Position numbers and translations under genes: made by a program. DNA of 64,000 nt from Marinihelvus fidelis (GTDB taxonomy: Bacteria; Pseudomonadota; Gammaproteobacteria; Xanthomonadales; SZUA-36). Within the stretch, counting starts at the first letter, position 1. Every line of letters starts with the position of its first letter. The DNA is taken from contig NZ_VYXP01000005.1 in the NCBI RefSeq assembly GCF_008725655.1, positions 62,001 to 126,000 on the forward strand, read 5' to 3'. This document shows, piece after piece, positions 29,480 to 38,743 of the stretch. The notes under the pieces were generated by a model. That model saw only the letters and a list, made by a program, of their open reading frames with translations. It did no database searches and had not been told where the DNA came from.

Positions 29480-30877
29480 TCAGTCTTCGTCGTCGCGGTC
29501 CTTCAGTTTACGGGTCAGGGTATTGCGGCCAACACCCAGCACCCTGGCGGCATCAACGCGCTTGCCACCGGTGTAATCCAGGGCCTCTTCGAACAATACC
29601 TGCTCCATGTCATCCCGGACCGTGACCATCAGGTCTTGCTGGCCGGTGGGCAGGGCTTCCCTGACCCAGGCCCGCAGGTGTTCCTGCCAGGGGTCATCGT
29701 CACGACCCTGGGATGGGCCTGCCACTGACAGTTCCGCCGGCAGGTCCTCCGGGAAGACCTGCTCACCCGGCGCCATGACACACAGTTGCTGGCAGACGTT
29801 CTGCAACTGGCGAACATTGCCGGGCCAGGGCTGTGACTTCAGCAGGCTGATGGTTTCGGGCCTCAGCGTCTTCACTTCCAACCCCATCTCGATGGCGGCC
29901 TGCTCAAGAAAGTGCTCAGCCAGCGCCGGAATGTCGCTGGTGCGCTCGCGCAGCGGCGGCATGGAAATGGTGATGACGTTCAGGCGGTGGTACAGGTCCT
30001 CACGAAACGAGCCGTCGGAGATATGCGCATCCAGGTTCTGGTGCGTGGCGGCGATCACGCGGACATCCGCCTTCAGCAGGTCCCGCCCACCCACCCGGTA
30101 GTAGTCTCCCTCGGCCAGTACGCGCAGCAGGCGCGTCTGCAGGGTCAGCGGCATGTCGCCGATTTCGTCCAGGAACAGCGTGCCACCGGCGGCTTCCTCG
30201 AACCGTCCGTGGCGGCGCGAGTGCGCGCCGGTGAACGAACCGCGCTCGTGGCCAAACAGCTCTGACTCCAGCAGCTCTGACGGGATAGCCGCGGTATTGA
30301 TGGCCACGAACGGCCCGCCGGAGCGCGGGCTGTGCTCGTGCAGCGCCCGTGCGACCACTTCCTTGCCGGAACCAGTCTCGCCGGTGATCAGTACGCTGAT
30401 GTTCGAGCGCGACAGCCGGCCGATAGTGCGGAACACCTCCTGCATGGCCGGCGAATCGCCGATCATGCGGCTGTCCGGTTCCTTCGGCGCCGGCCGCGTC
30501 GAGGCCGGGCGATGGACCACGGCACTGGCGACCGTGGACAACACCTGGTCCAGGTCGAACGGCTTGGGCAGGTAATCGAACACGCCTTTCTGGAACGCGG
30601 TGACGGCCTGGTCGAGGTCGGAAAAACCGGTCATGGCGATCACCGGGATTTCCCGTTGTTCGGCGCGCAGCGCATCAAGCACCGTCAGGCCGTCGGCATC
30701 CGGCAGGCGGATGTCGGTCAGGATCACGTCCGGCGAGCCCTTGGTTAGCGCCTCGTTGAGTTCGCCGACGGTGGAAAACGTGGAGACCCGGTACTCGGCC
30801 CGCGACAACGCGCGCTCGAGTACAAAGCGGATGGCCTCGTCGTCATCATTGACCCAGACCAGCGGCCGTTCACTCAT
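29480..30877 (-). CDS. glnG: Nitrogen regulation response regulator NtrC (NR-I)
   Basis: Phosphorylated by NtrB, it activates sigma-54 promoters under nitrogen limitation. The 465-residue protein has a receiver (phospho-acceptor Asp55 in ILTDIRLPDADG), an intact AAA+ core with Walker A GETGSGKE, the sigma-54 loop as GSFTGA, Walker B GTLFLDEIGDMP, and a Fis-type HTH (KRVDAARVLGVGRNTLTRKL). The ATG at 30875-30877 overlaps the end of ntrB by eight bases. Contrast with the degenerate regulator at 23300-24664. Confidence 0.96.
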   Translation of the reverse strand: MSERPLVWVNDDDEAIRFVLERALSRAEYRVSTFSTVGELNEALTKGSPDVILTDIRLPDADGLTVLDALRAEQREIPVIAMTGFSDLDQAVTAFQKGVFDYLPKPFDLDQVLSTVASAVVHRPASTRPAPKEPDSRMIGDSPAMQEVFRTIGRLSRSNISVLITGETGSGKEVVARALHEHSPRSGGPFVAINTAAIPSELLESELFGHERGSFTGAHSRRHGRFEEAAGGTLFLDEIGDMPLTLQTRLLRVLAEGDYYRVGGRDLLKADVRVIAATHQNLDAHISDGSFREDLYHRLNVITISMPPLRERTSDIPALAEHFLEQAAIEMGLEVKTLRPETISLLKSQPWPGNVRQLQNVCQQLCVMAPGEQVFPEDLPAELSVAGPSQGRDDDPWQEHLRAWVREALPTGQQDLMVTVRDDMEQVLFEEALDYTGGKRVDAARVLGVGRNTLTRKLKDRDDED

Positions 30878-31874
30878 GGCCGTTCTCCCGTGCAGGTATT
30901 CGGAGTGTGAAGCGGCTTCCGTGCTCCAGTGCGTCATAGCTCATGAGTCCTCCGTGATCGGCCGCGATCTGTTGGGCCAGCGCCAGTCCCAAACCGGTGC
31001 CATCGCGCCGGCCGGTCACCATGGGCAGGAAAAGTAGCGGACGTAACCGCTCGGGCACGCCATCGCCATCGTCCTCGACATCGACGCGAATCAGGTAACC
31101 GCTGTGCTCGAACAGTGCCGAGTCATGCTCGACACGGGTGCGGGCGGAAATGGTAGTGGCGCCGGACTGCGCCGCGTTGCGCGCCAGGTTGACGAACAGC
31201 TGGCGGATTGCCGTGCCATCACCATTGACCTCGGGAATGCTGGGGTCATAGTCACGCACGACATTGATCTTGAAACCATGCTCGGTCTCGAGCAGTTGCA
31301 GCGCCTCTTCGAGCGCACGGTGAATATCGAGCGGCTCGCGCTCCATCTGCGGCTGCCAGAAACTCTGGATCAGCTCCTCGACCCGGTCGACTTCACGAAT
31401 AATCAGCTGCGCCAGCGTGCCCAGCTCACGTTCTTCCAGTTCCGCGACCAGCATCTGGGCCGCGCCGCGGATACCGCCCAGCGGGTTGCGGATCTCGTGA
31501 CCCAGGTTGCGGCGCAGCAGGTTCAGCAGGCCGGTCTGCACCTCCATCTGCTGGAGTTGCTGTTGCTGGCGGCTCCAGCCGGTGCTGTGAAATTCGAGCA
31601 GCAGGTGGCCAGCATCAAGCACACCGATGTGACAGTCATAGAAGCCACCGGCCATCTTGCACTCGTGCAGCCGCCGGGGTCGATAGTCGGTACGAATGTC
31701 CTGCAGGGCGACGTAAAGGGGTTCGGGTATGCCCCAGATCCGGTCGATGGGGTGCCCCGCAAGGCGGTCACGGTTGGCCGAGAGGCACTGCTCGGCGGCA
31801 CCGTTGACCCGCAGGATACAGTTGGCCGCATCCAGTTCCACCACGGCGGTGTCCAGTTCCTCGATGAGGCTCAT
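30870..31874 (-). CDS. glnL: Nitrogen regulation sensor kinase NtrB (NR-II)
   Basis: Cytoplasmic kinase of 334 residues that phosphorylates or dephosphorylates NtrC under PII control. It has an N-terminal PAS (about 1-100), a HisKA with His126 in RRNLGHEIRNPLGG and an HATPase domain (NLARNAAQSGA, DDGDGVPE, GTGLGLALAQQ). The ATG at 31872-31874 is preceded by GGGGGTG; a GTG two codons earlier is an alternative. The Shine-Dalgarno lies in a near-perfect palindrome (31878-31892). Confidence 0.94.
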   Translation of the reverse strand: MSLIEELDTAVVELDAANCILRVNGAAEQCLSANRDRLAGHPIDRIWGIPEPLYVALQDIRTDYRPRRLHECKMAGGFYDCHIGVLDAGHLLLEFHSTGWSRQQQQLQQMEVQTGLLNLLRRNLGHEIRNPLGGIRGAAQMLVAELEERELGTLAQLIIREVDRVEELIQSFWQPQMEREPLDIHRALEEALQLLETEHGFKINVVRDYDPSIPEVNGDGTAIRQLFVNLARNAAQSGATTISARTRVEHDSALFEHSGYLIRVDVEDDGDGVPERLRPLLFLPMVTGRRDGTGLGLALAQQIAADHGGLMSYDALEHGSRFTLRIPARENGHE

Positions 31875-31877
31875 GGA

Positions 31878-31892
31878 CACCCCCGGGGGGTG
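31878..31892 (-). promoter_or_regulatory. Palindrome covering the ntrB ribosome binding site
   Basis: CACCCCC followed by GGGGGGTG lies immediately before the ntrB ATG on the minus strand. The G-rich arm is also the only Shine-Dalgarno candidate, so folding would hide it and could limit ntrBC translation. Confidence 0.35.
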
Positions 31893-31907
31893 ACTGGCGA
31901 GCCCCGA

Positions 31908-32528
31908 TCAGCCGCCGCGCGGCGTCGGTCGTACGACGTTGTTGACGTTCTGCTGGTGAATGAAAAACGTGACCGGGCCGGCCAGCGCGACGATCTGGTC
32001 CATGGCGTCGAGCAGTTCCGCGCGCACGGTATGCTCACCGCGATCGAGCCGCGGCGTGCTGTACAGTGACTGCGAAGTCGTGGTGACCACCTGCTCATCG
32101 ATATAGATCCTGACCTTCATTCCCTGTTGCAGACCCATGCTGGTGTCCCAGGCGACGGTGGCGGTATTCGCGGTACCCCAGTAGCTCTGCTCCGGGGTGG
32201 GGCTGACCAGGCGAAAATCGCGGTACTCGGCCTGCATCCGGCGCAGGACTTCGCGTGGGTTTTCCTCGCCGCTCTCGGCCTGCTCGGCCACCGCGGCCTT
32301 CTCCGCCTCGGTCTTTGTCGCCTTGTACTCGGGCCGCTCGACTACGCTCAGCTCGCGCAGTTTCATCGGCTCGGCGCCGGGGCCCGGGGGCTGGTCCGTG
32401 TAAGTGACATTGCCGTCGGCATCGACCGTCTTGTAGACATCGGCCATGACCGGGCTCGCGGCCATCGTGATTCCGGCCACCCCGGTCAGGATGAGCCATC
32501 GTGCGCGGCGCAATCGCTGGTCCTTCAT
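31908..32528 (-). CDS. DUF4124 domain-containing exported protein
   Basis: A 206-residue protein with a basic n-region and signal peptide (MKDQRLRRARWLILTGVAG...VMA), then the DUF4124 domain (DVYKTVDADGNVTYTDQPP), a helical charged linker and a C-terminal beta-rich part (MKVRIYIDEQVV, LDRGEHTVRAELLD). Function unknown; a DUF4124 gene between glnA and ntrBC is a recurring arrangement in gammaproteobacteria. The ATG at 32526-32528 is chosen because of the GAGAGGGGAAC leader. Confidence 0.85.
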   Translation of the reverse strand: MKDQRLRRARWLILTGVAGITMAASPVMADVYKTVDADGNVTYTDQPPGPGAEPMKLRELSVVERPEYKATKTEAEKAAVAEQAESGEENPREVLRRMQAEYRDFRLVSPTPEQSYWGTANTATVAWDTSMGLQQGMKVRIYIDEQVVTTTSQSLYSTPRLDRGEHTVRAELLDAMDQIVALAGPVTFFIHQQNVNNVVRPTPRGG

Positions 32529-32590
32529 GTTCCCCTCTCCATTCATGCATGGCGTGAACAGCTCCCGACACAGGACACTTTCTGTGCGTA

Positions 32591-32616
32591 CGCGCCGGGC
32601 ACAGTGTCCCGGCGCG
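32591..32616 (-). other. Stable hairpin between glnA and the DUF4124-ntrBC genes
   Basis: CGCGCCGGG (32591-32599) pairs with CCCGGCGCG (32608-32616) around an eight-base loop, 15 bases after the glnA stop. No T-run follows on the minus strand. It could protect the glnA 3' end or attenuate read-through into ntrBC, as between glnA and glnL in enterobacteria. Confidence 0.5.
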
Positions 32617-32630
32617 CCGCATTCACGCTA

Positions 32631-34040
32631 TTAGCAAGAATAGTACATGTCGAACTCGATGGGGTGAGTTGACATGCGGAAACGCGTGACTTCGTCCATC
32701 TTCAGTGCGATGTAACCGTCGATGAGGTCATCGCTGAAGACGCCACCGGCCTTGAGGAATTCGCGGTCGGCATCCAGCGCTTCCAGGGCCTGGTCCAGGC
32801 TATGGCAGACGGTCGGGATGTCCTTGGCTTCTTCCGGCTCAAGGTCGTACAGGTCCTTGTCCATCGCCGGGCCCGGATCGATCTTGTTGACGATGCCGTC
32901 GAGGCCGGCCATCAGCATGGCGGCGAAGGTCAGGTAGCCGCTGCCCACCGGGTCGCCGAAGCGCACTTCGATACGACGGGCTTTCGGGCTGGAGACCCAC
33001 GGAATACGCACGGAAGCTGAACGGTTACGGGCCGAGTAGGCCAGCATGACCGGTGCTTCGAAGCCCGGGACCAGGCGCTTGTAGCTGTTCGTCGACGCGT
33101 TGGAGAACGCGTTGATGGCGCGCGCATGCTTGAAGATACCGCCGATGTAGTGCAGCGCCGTCTGCGACAGGCCGCCGTACTCGTCACCGGAGAACAGGTT
33201 CTTGCCATCCTTGGTCAACGACTGGTGCACGTGCATGCCCGAGCCGTTGTCACCCACCAGCGGTTTCGGCATGAAGGTCGCGGTCTGGCCGTTGGCGTGG
33301 GCGACGTTGGCAATGGCGTACTTCATCAGCAGCAGCTCATCGGCCTTGCGGGTCAGCGTGTTGAACTTGGTGCCGATCTCACACTGGCCGGCGGTGCCCA
33401 CTTCGTGATGGTGCACTTCAACGGGCACGCCCAGCTTTTCCAGCACCAGGCACATCTCGGCACGCAGGTCGTGCAGCGAATCCACCGGCGGGACCGGGAA
33501 GTAGCCGCCTTTCACGCGGGTGCGGTGACCCGGGTTGCCGCCGTCGTACTCGGTGCCGGTGTTCCAGGCCGCTTCCTGCGAGTCGATCTCGTAGTGCGCG
33601 CCCTTGATGGAGTCGCCGAAACGGACGTCGTCAAACACGAAGAATTCCGGCTCCGGGCCGAAGTAGGCGGTGTCGGCGATGCCGCTGGACTTCAGGTAGG
33701 CCTCGGCGCGCAGCGCGAGTGAACGCGGACAGCGCGAGTAGCCTTCCATGGTGTCCGGTTCGAGCACGTCGCAACGGACGATCAGCGTCTTGTGCTCCGA
33801 AAACGGATCCAGGACCACGGAATCCTTGTCCGGCATCAGCACCATGTCGGATTCGTTGATGCCTTTCCAGCCCGCGATCGATGAGCCGTCAAACATCTTG
33901 CCTTCTTCGAAGAGGTCCTCGTCCACCATGCTGGCCGGCAGCGTCACGTGCTGCTCCTTGCCATTGGTGTCGCAGAATCGCAGGTCGACGAATTCGATGT
34001 CGTCGTCCTTGATGTCTTTAAGAATGTCTTTCGTGCTCAT
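32631..34040 (-). CDS. glnA: Type I glutamine synthetase
   Basis: ATP-dependent ammonium assimilation into glutamine; dodecameric cytoplasmic enzyme. The 469-residue length, [22 protein letters not shown], the ATP site [19 protein letters not shown] and [10 protein letters not shown] mark GSI-beta. The adenylylation tyrosine is present in [16 protein letters not shown], so GlnE control is expected. An AGGAG Shine-Dalgarno lies 12 bases before the ATG, and a sigma-54 promoter and NtrC sites are upstream. Confidence 0.98.
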   Translation of the reverse strand: MSTKDILKDIKDDDIEFVDLRFCDTNGKEQHVTLPASMVDEDLFEEGKMFDGSSIAGWKGINESDMVLMPDKDSVVLDPFSEHKTLIVRCDVLEPDTMEGYSRCPRSLALRAEAYLKSSGIADTAYFGPEPEFFVFDDVRFGDSIKGAHYEIDSQEAAWNTGTEYDGGNPGHRTRVKGGYFPVPPVDSLHDLRAEMCLVLEKLGVPVEVHHHEVGTAGQCEIGTKFNTLTRKADELLLMKYAIANVAHANGQTATFMPKPLVGDNGSGMHVHQSLTKDGKNLFSGDEYGGLSQTALHYIGGIFKHARAINAFSNASTNSYKRLVPGFEAPVMLAYSARNRSASVRIPWVSSPKARRIEVRFGDPVGSGYLTFAAMLMAGLDGIVNKIDPGPAMDKDLYDLEPEEAKDIPTVCHSLDQALEALDADREFLKAGGVFSDDLIDGYIALKMDEVTRFRMSTHPIEFDMYYSC

Positions 34041-34095
34041 TAAAGCGGTTCTCCTGTTGGTTTATTGATGTGACCCAATCTGGTTCGAGATATAG

Positions 34096-34113
34096 ATGCA
34101 GGAATGATGCCAA
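34096..34113 (-). promoter_or_regulatory. Sigma-54 promoter of glnA
   Basis: The minus strand reads TTGGCATCATTCCTGCAT: the invariant GG (-24) and GC (-12) are exactly ten bases apart, as sigma-54 requires. Transcription would start near 34086, giving a leader of about 45 bases before the glnA ATG at 34040. Confidence 0.75.
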
Positions 34114-34249
34114 CTCGCACAATTCTGGACATTCGCACCGGGGTCGCGTGTTTCTCGAACTTAGCAGCCTGTTTTGACCTTTTAGCGACAGTTTTTCGCT
34201 CATGCGGCCGTGCCGGAATGACACCACGCCAGCCATCGAGCCAGGGAGC

Positions 34250-34264
34250 GCACCATCATGGCAC
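34250..34264 (-). promoter_or_regulatory. Probable NtrC binding site (proximal)
   Basis: GCACCATCATGGCAC matches the NtrC consensus GCACCA-N3-TGGTGC in the first half and in TGG, with mismatches in the last three bases. It lies about 165-180 bases upstream of the predicted glnA start point. Confidence 0.45.
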
Positions 34265-34278
34265 GGCCATGGAATATT

Positions 34279-34295
34279 TGCACTATTACGGTGCG
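34279..34295 (-). promoter_or_regulatory. Probable NtrC binding site (distal)
   Basis: TGCAC-N7-GTGCG, against the dyad TGCAC-N7-GTGCA of known NtrC enhancers, with the same centre spacing. It overlaps the last codons of uppP and lies about 200 bases upstream of the predicted glnA start point. Confidence 0.55.
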
Positions 34296-35092
34296 CTGTA
34301 GATGACAGCCAGCAGTGCGACACCCAGAACAAGGCGGTAAATCACGAATGGCGTCAGCCCAACGCGCTCAAGAAGGGCAAGAAACACGGAGATGCAGGCC
34401 CAACCCGCGGCCGCAGACAGTATGACGGTGGCCCAGAACGCCCCCCAGGGCACCTTCACCGCGCCGCTGGCGATTTCCCATGCACCAAAAAGGCCCGCCG
34501 CGGCAATCACGGGGATCGACAGCAGGAAGGAGAAGCGTGCTGCGGACAGGGCGTCGAACCCCAGCGCCCGCGCCATGGTAATGGTGATGCCCGAACGCGA
34601 CACCCCGGGCACCAGCGCCAGGACCTGGGCGACGCCGATGGCCAGGCCAGGGCGCAGGCCCAGCTGTTCGATCGCCTTGTTGGCGGGTGCGAAGCGGTCG
34701 GCGATCCAAAGCAGGACCCCGAAAATGAGGGTGGTGGCCGCGACCACGCGGATATCACGAAGATAGGTGGAGACCGCGTCAAAGGCCAGCGCGCCCACCA
34801 GCAGCACGGGCAGGCAGGCGGTCAACAGCGTCAGCGCCAGTCGACGGTCCTGTTGCACACGCTCACCCGGGCCGGCGCCGAACACGGCGGCCGCCATGCG
34901 CAGCAGGTCCCTGTGAAACCAGGCCACCACGGCCAGCAGCGTGCCCAGGTGGGCGGCCACGTCCAGCACCAGCCCCTGGTCCTCCCATCCCGCAAGCTGG
35001 CCGACCAGCACCAGGTGCGCGGAACTCGATACGGGCAGGAACTCGGTCAGGCCCTGGACAATGGCCAGGACCACGACCTGTAACGCGGTCAT
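34286..35092 (-). CDS. uppP: Undecaprenyl-diphosphatase (BacA type)
   Basis: Integral membrane phosphatase that recycles undecaprenyl diphosphate for cell-wall synthesis. The 268 residues contain the family motifs QGLTEFLPVSSSAHL near the N-terminus and ALVPGVSRSGITIT, with about eight helices. Its 3' end carries part of the putative NtrC enhancer for glnA. It follows the sugar dehydrogenase gene by 17 bases. Confidence 0.95.
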   Translation of the reverse strand: MTALQVVVLAIVQGLTEFLPVSSSAHLVLVGQLAGWEDQGLVLDVAAHLGTLLAVVAWFHRDLLRMAAAVFGAGPGERVQQDRRLALTLLTACLPVLLVGALAFDAVSTYLRDIRVVAATTLIFGVLLWIADRFAPANKAIEQLGLRPGLAIGVAQVLALVPGVSRSGITITMARALGFDALSAARFSFLLSIPVIAAAGLFGAWEIASGAVKVPWGAFWATVILSAAAGWACISVFLALLERVGLTPFVIYRLVLGVALLAVIYSAP

Positions 35093-35109
35093 GAAGTCAC
35101 TGTCAGCAT

Positions 35110-36207
<1,098 letters not shown>

Positions 36208-36348
36208 GCCGGAATGGTACAACAAGCCGGCGCACCATCACGCAGCCACGCCTTCCAGCTCGCCCCGCCGCTTTAGACGCGATTTAGACTGCCAACCAAT
36301 CAGCACGTAAATCAACTATTTGCGCCCCCGGGCGTACTGGAAATTAGT

Positions 36349-36354
36349 TATAGT
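36349..36354 (+). promoter_or_regulatory. Possible -10 element of the TolB-TPR array promoter
   Basis: TATAGT lies in an AT-richer island of the 304-base region between the divergent dehydrogenase gene and the first array gene (36208-36511). No convincing -35 hexamer is found at 16-18 bases. Apart from this and a short TTTAGAC direct repeat near 36274-36290, I see nothing else in that region. Confidence 0.3.
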
Positions 36355-36511
36355 GGAGCCCTGTCGCGAGGGCGACATTCATGCATGCACGAGGCAACTA
36401 GAGGAACCGGCCAGACACCGCCATCCAATGAAAACAACAGGCCCGGCGCAACCCATTGATTGGCGTGGATAATTGCCCGGGCAGTCGTTCATCGAGGGGC
36501 AGAAACGACGC

Positions 36512-38743
36512 ATGGCACTCCTGGAGGAGTTAAAGCGCAGGAACGTATTCCGCGTGGGCATCGCCTACGCGGTCGGTGCATGGCTGTTGCTCCAGTTCAC
36601 CGAAGTCCTGTCCGAACTGCTCGATCTCCCGCCTGAAATCGGCCCCATCGTCGTCACCCTGGTGGCCATCGGCTTCCCAATTGCACTGTTCTTCGCCTGG
36701 GCCTTCGAGTTGACGCCGGAGGGCATCAAGCGCGAATCGGAAGTGACGCGGGAAACCTCGATCACCCGCCAGACCGGCCGCAAGCTGGACCGCGCCATCA
36801 TCGGCATGCTGGTCCTGGTTGCCGCCTACTTCATCTGGGAATCCCGGTTCGCAGAGCGTTCGGAACCGCAATCAATACCCGTTGCCGACGAAGGTGCGCC
36901 AACGGCACCCGACACACCGCCGCCTGCGGGCGCCAGCGCGGCACCGGCCACCCAGCCCAATTCCATCGCGGTGCTGCCGTTCGATAACCGCAGCCGCGTC
37001 GCAGACGACGAGTTCTTCGTCGACGGCATCCACGATGACCTGCTGACCAACCTGGCGCGCATCGGTGGCCTCAAGGTCATTTCACGAACATCCGTGGCGG
37101 GTTACCGCGGTACCGCAAAGCGTATTCCGGAAATTGCCAGGGAACTGGGGGTCGCCACGGTGATGGAGGGCGCCGTTCAGCGTTCCGGCGACACGGTTCG
37201 CATCAACGTGCAGCTGATCGACGCGGCCACGGATGAGCACCTGTGGGCGGAAATCTTCGACCGCCAGCTGACTGCTGACAACCTGTTCGCCATACAGACC
37301 GAGATCTCCGAGCGTATCGCCGGGGCGTTACAGGCCGAGCTCTCTCCGGCAGAGACCCAGCGCCTGGAAACCCGCCCGACTAACGACCTGGCGGCCTACA
37401 ACGCCTATCTTCGGGGCCGCCAGCTGATGCGTAGCCGGCGCTCGGATGACCTGGCGGCGGCGCTTGAAGAGTTTCGCCGCGCGACAACGCTCGACCCGGA
37501 ATTCGCACTCGCGTGGGTGGGCGTGGCGGATTCGGCGAACCTGTCCAAGTCATACGGCACCCTGGCGTTTACTGAAGCCGTGGACATCCAGAAAGATGCC
37601 TCCGCCCGGGCGCTCAACCTTGACCCAGAGCTGGGCGAAGCCCACTTGGCTAGGGCCTCACTGCTTGAAGACATAGGTGAGGACCCACAAGCCGATTATG
37701 AGCGCGCAATAGAACTGAGCCCCGGCTATGCCACGGCCTACCACTGGTACGCCATCTGGCTGGACGACCACACTGAACGGATACCCGAGGCCACCCGGAT
37801 GCTGGAACGGGCCCTGGAGCTCGACCCTCTATCCTCCATCATTCGGCGGGCCTACGCCGGCACACTCACCCAGGCCGGACGGTACGAAGACGCGCAGCGA
37901 CAGCTTGATGAGTTGCTCACCATGGACCCGGAATTCGTGCCGGCCATTGGTGGACAGGCTCTACTCCAGGGCATCGCCGGTGACATCGACGAACGCATCC
38001 TGACGTTGCGCCGCATCATTGAGCTCGACCCGAACAATCTCGGCATGTATCTCGGACTACTGTGGTCGTATATCGATATTGGCCAGTACGAAGCCATTGC
38101 AGACCTGAGGGCACAGATGGTCGAAATCGACGAGGACAGCCTCAACGTGGCCTGGCTCGACGCCATTCGCACCATGGGCAACGGCAACCCGGCCGGTGCG
38201 CTGGAGCAGATCAAGTGGATTGGCAGCCAGATGGGTGAACCGCCATTCATCAGGCAGATCGAGGCCATGCTGCACGCCCAGCAGGGAGATCCACAAGCCA
38301 CCCGCGCCGCATTTGATGCCTACAGCAGCGATTACTTCAGCCGCGAGACATGGCGTGGGCCGATCACCCGAAATCCACAGGACGCATGCATCGCGGGCTG
38401 GTCGATGCTGCATACCGGCGACACGGCGCTCGGCCAGGAACTGATCGAGGCGACCATCACGTTTGTCGAAGACGAGTTGCCGGAATACGTTGACCATGCA
38501 GCCAATTGGGGTATCGAATGGTGCTACGTCATCCGTGGCGACCTCGATTCGGCGTTGCAGGTGGTCGAGACACGGTTCCGGCATGGGCATTTTCAATTCT
38601 GGCACATGTACCACCGATTTCCGTTAATGGCGCCGCTGGTCCGCGAACCCCGGTTCGCGGAACTTGACCGCCGGGTCGAAGCCATTTTGACCGATCAACG
38701 TGAGCACCTCGCCCAAATTGACGCCGAGGATGCCGGTCCGTGA
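36512..38743 (+). CDS. TolB/FlgO-like TPR membrane protein, array member 1 of 10
   Basis: Length 743 residues. Helices at about 13-33, 44-64 and 94-110. The loop between helices 2 and 3 is strongly basic (KRESEVTRETSITRQTGRK), which puts it in the cytoplasm and the C-terminal 630 residues in the periplasm. A Pro/Ala linker (115-149) leads to the TolB-like domain at 150-290, of the type marked by DGIHDDLLT, ISRTSV and DEHLWAE. TPR-like helical pairs fill about 300-700 (LDPEFALAWVGVAD, LDPNNLGMYLGLL). The ATG at 36512 is chosen as it opens the conserved MALLEELKRRN tip. It shares subtype with members 2 and 4. Molecular role unknown; no enzymatic motif is seen. Confidence 0.85.
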   Translation: MALLEELKRRNVFRVGIAYAVGAWLLLQFTEVLSELLDLPPEIGPIVVTLVAIGFPIALFFAWAFELTPEGIKRESEVTRETSITRQTGRKLDRAIIGMLVLVAAYFIWESRFAERSEPQSIPVADEGAPTAPDTPPPAGASAAPATQPNSIAVLPFDNRSRVADDEFFVDGIHDDLLTNLARIGGLKVISRTSVAGYRGTAKRIPEIARELGVATVMEGAVQRSGDTVRINVQLIDAATDEHLWAEIFDRQLTADNLFAIQTEISERIAGALQAELSPAETQRLETRPTNDLAAYNAYLRGRQLMRSRRSDDLAAALEEFRRATTLDPEFALAWVGVADSANLSKSYGTLAFTEAVDIQKDASARALNLDPELGEAHLARASLLEDIGEDPQADYERAIELSPGYATAYHWYAIWLDDHTERIPEATRMLERALELDPLSSIIRRAYAGTLTQAGRYEDAQRQLDELLTMDPEFVPAIGGQALLQGIAGDIDERILTLRRIIELDPNNLGMYLGLLWSYIDIGQYEAIADLRAQMVEIDEDSLNVAWLDAIRTMGNGNPAGALEQIKWIGSQMGEPPFIRQIEAMLHAQQGDPQATRAAFDAYSSDYFSRETWRGPITRNPQDACIAGWSMLHTGDTALGQELIEATITFVEDELPEYVDHAANWGIEWCYVIRGDLDSALQVVETRFRHGHFQFWHMYHRFPLMAPLVREPRFAELDRRVEAILTDQREHLAQIDAEDAGP

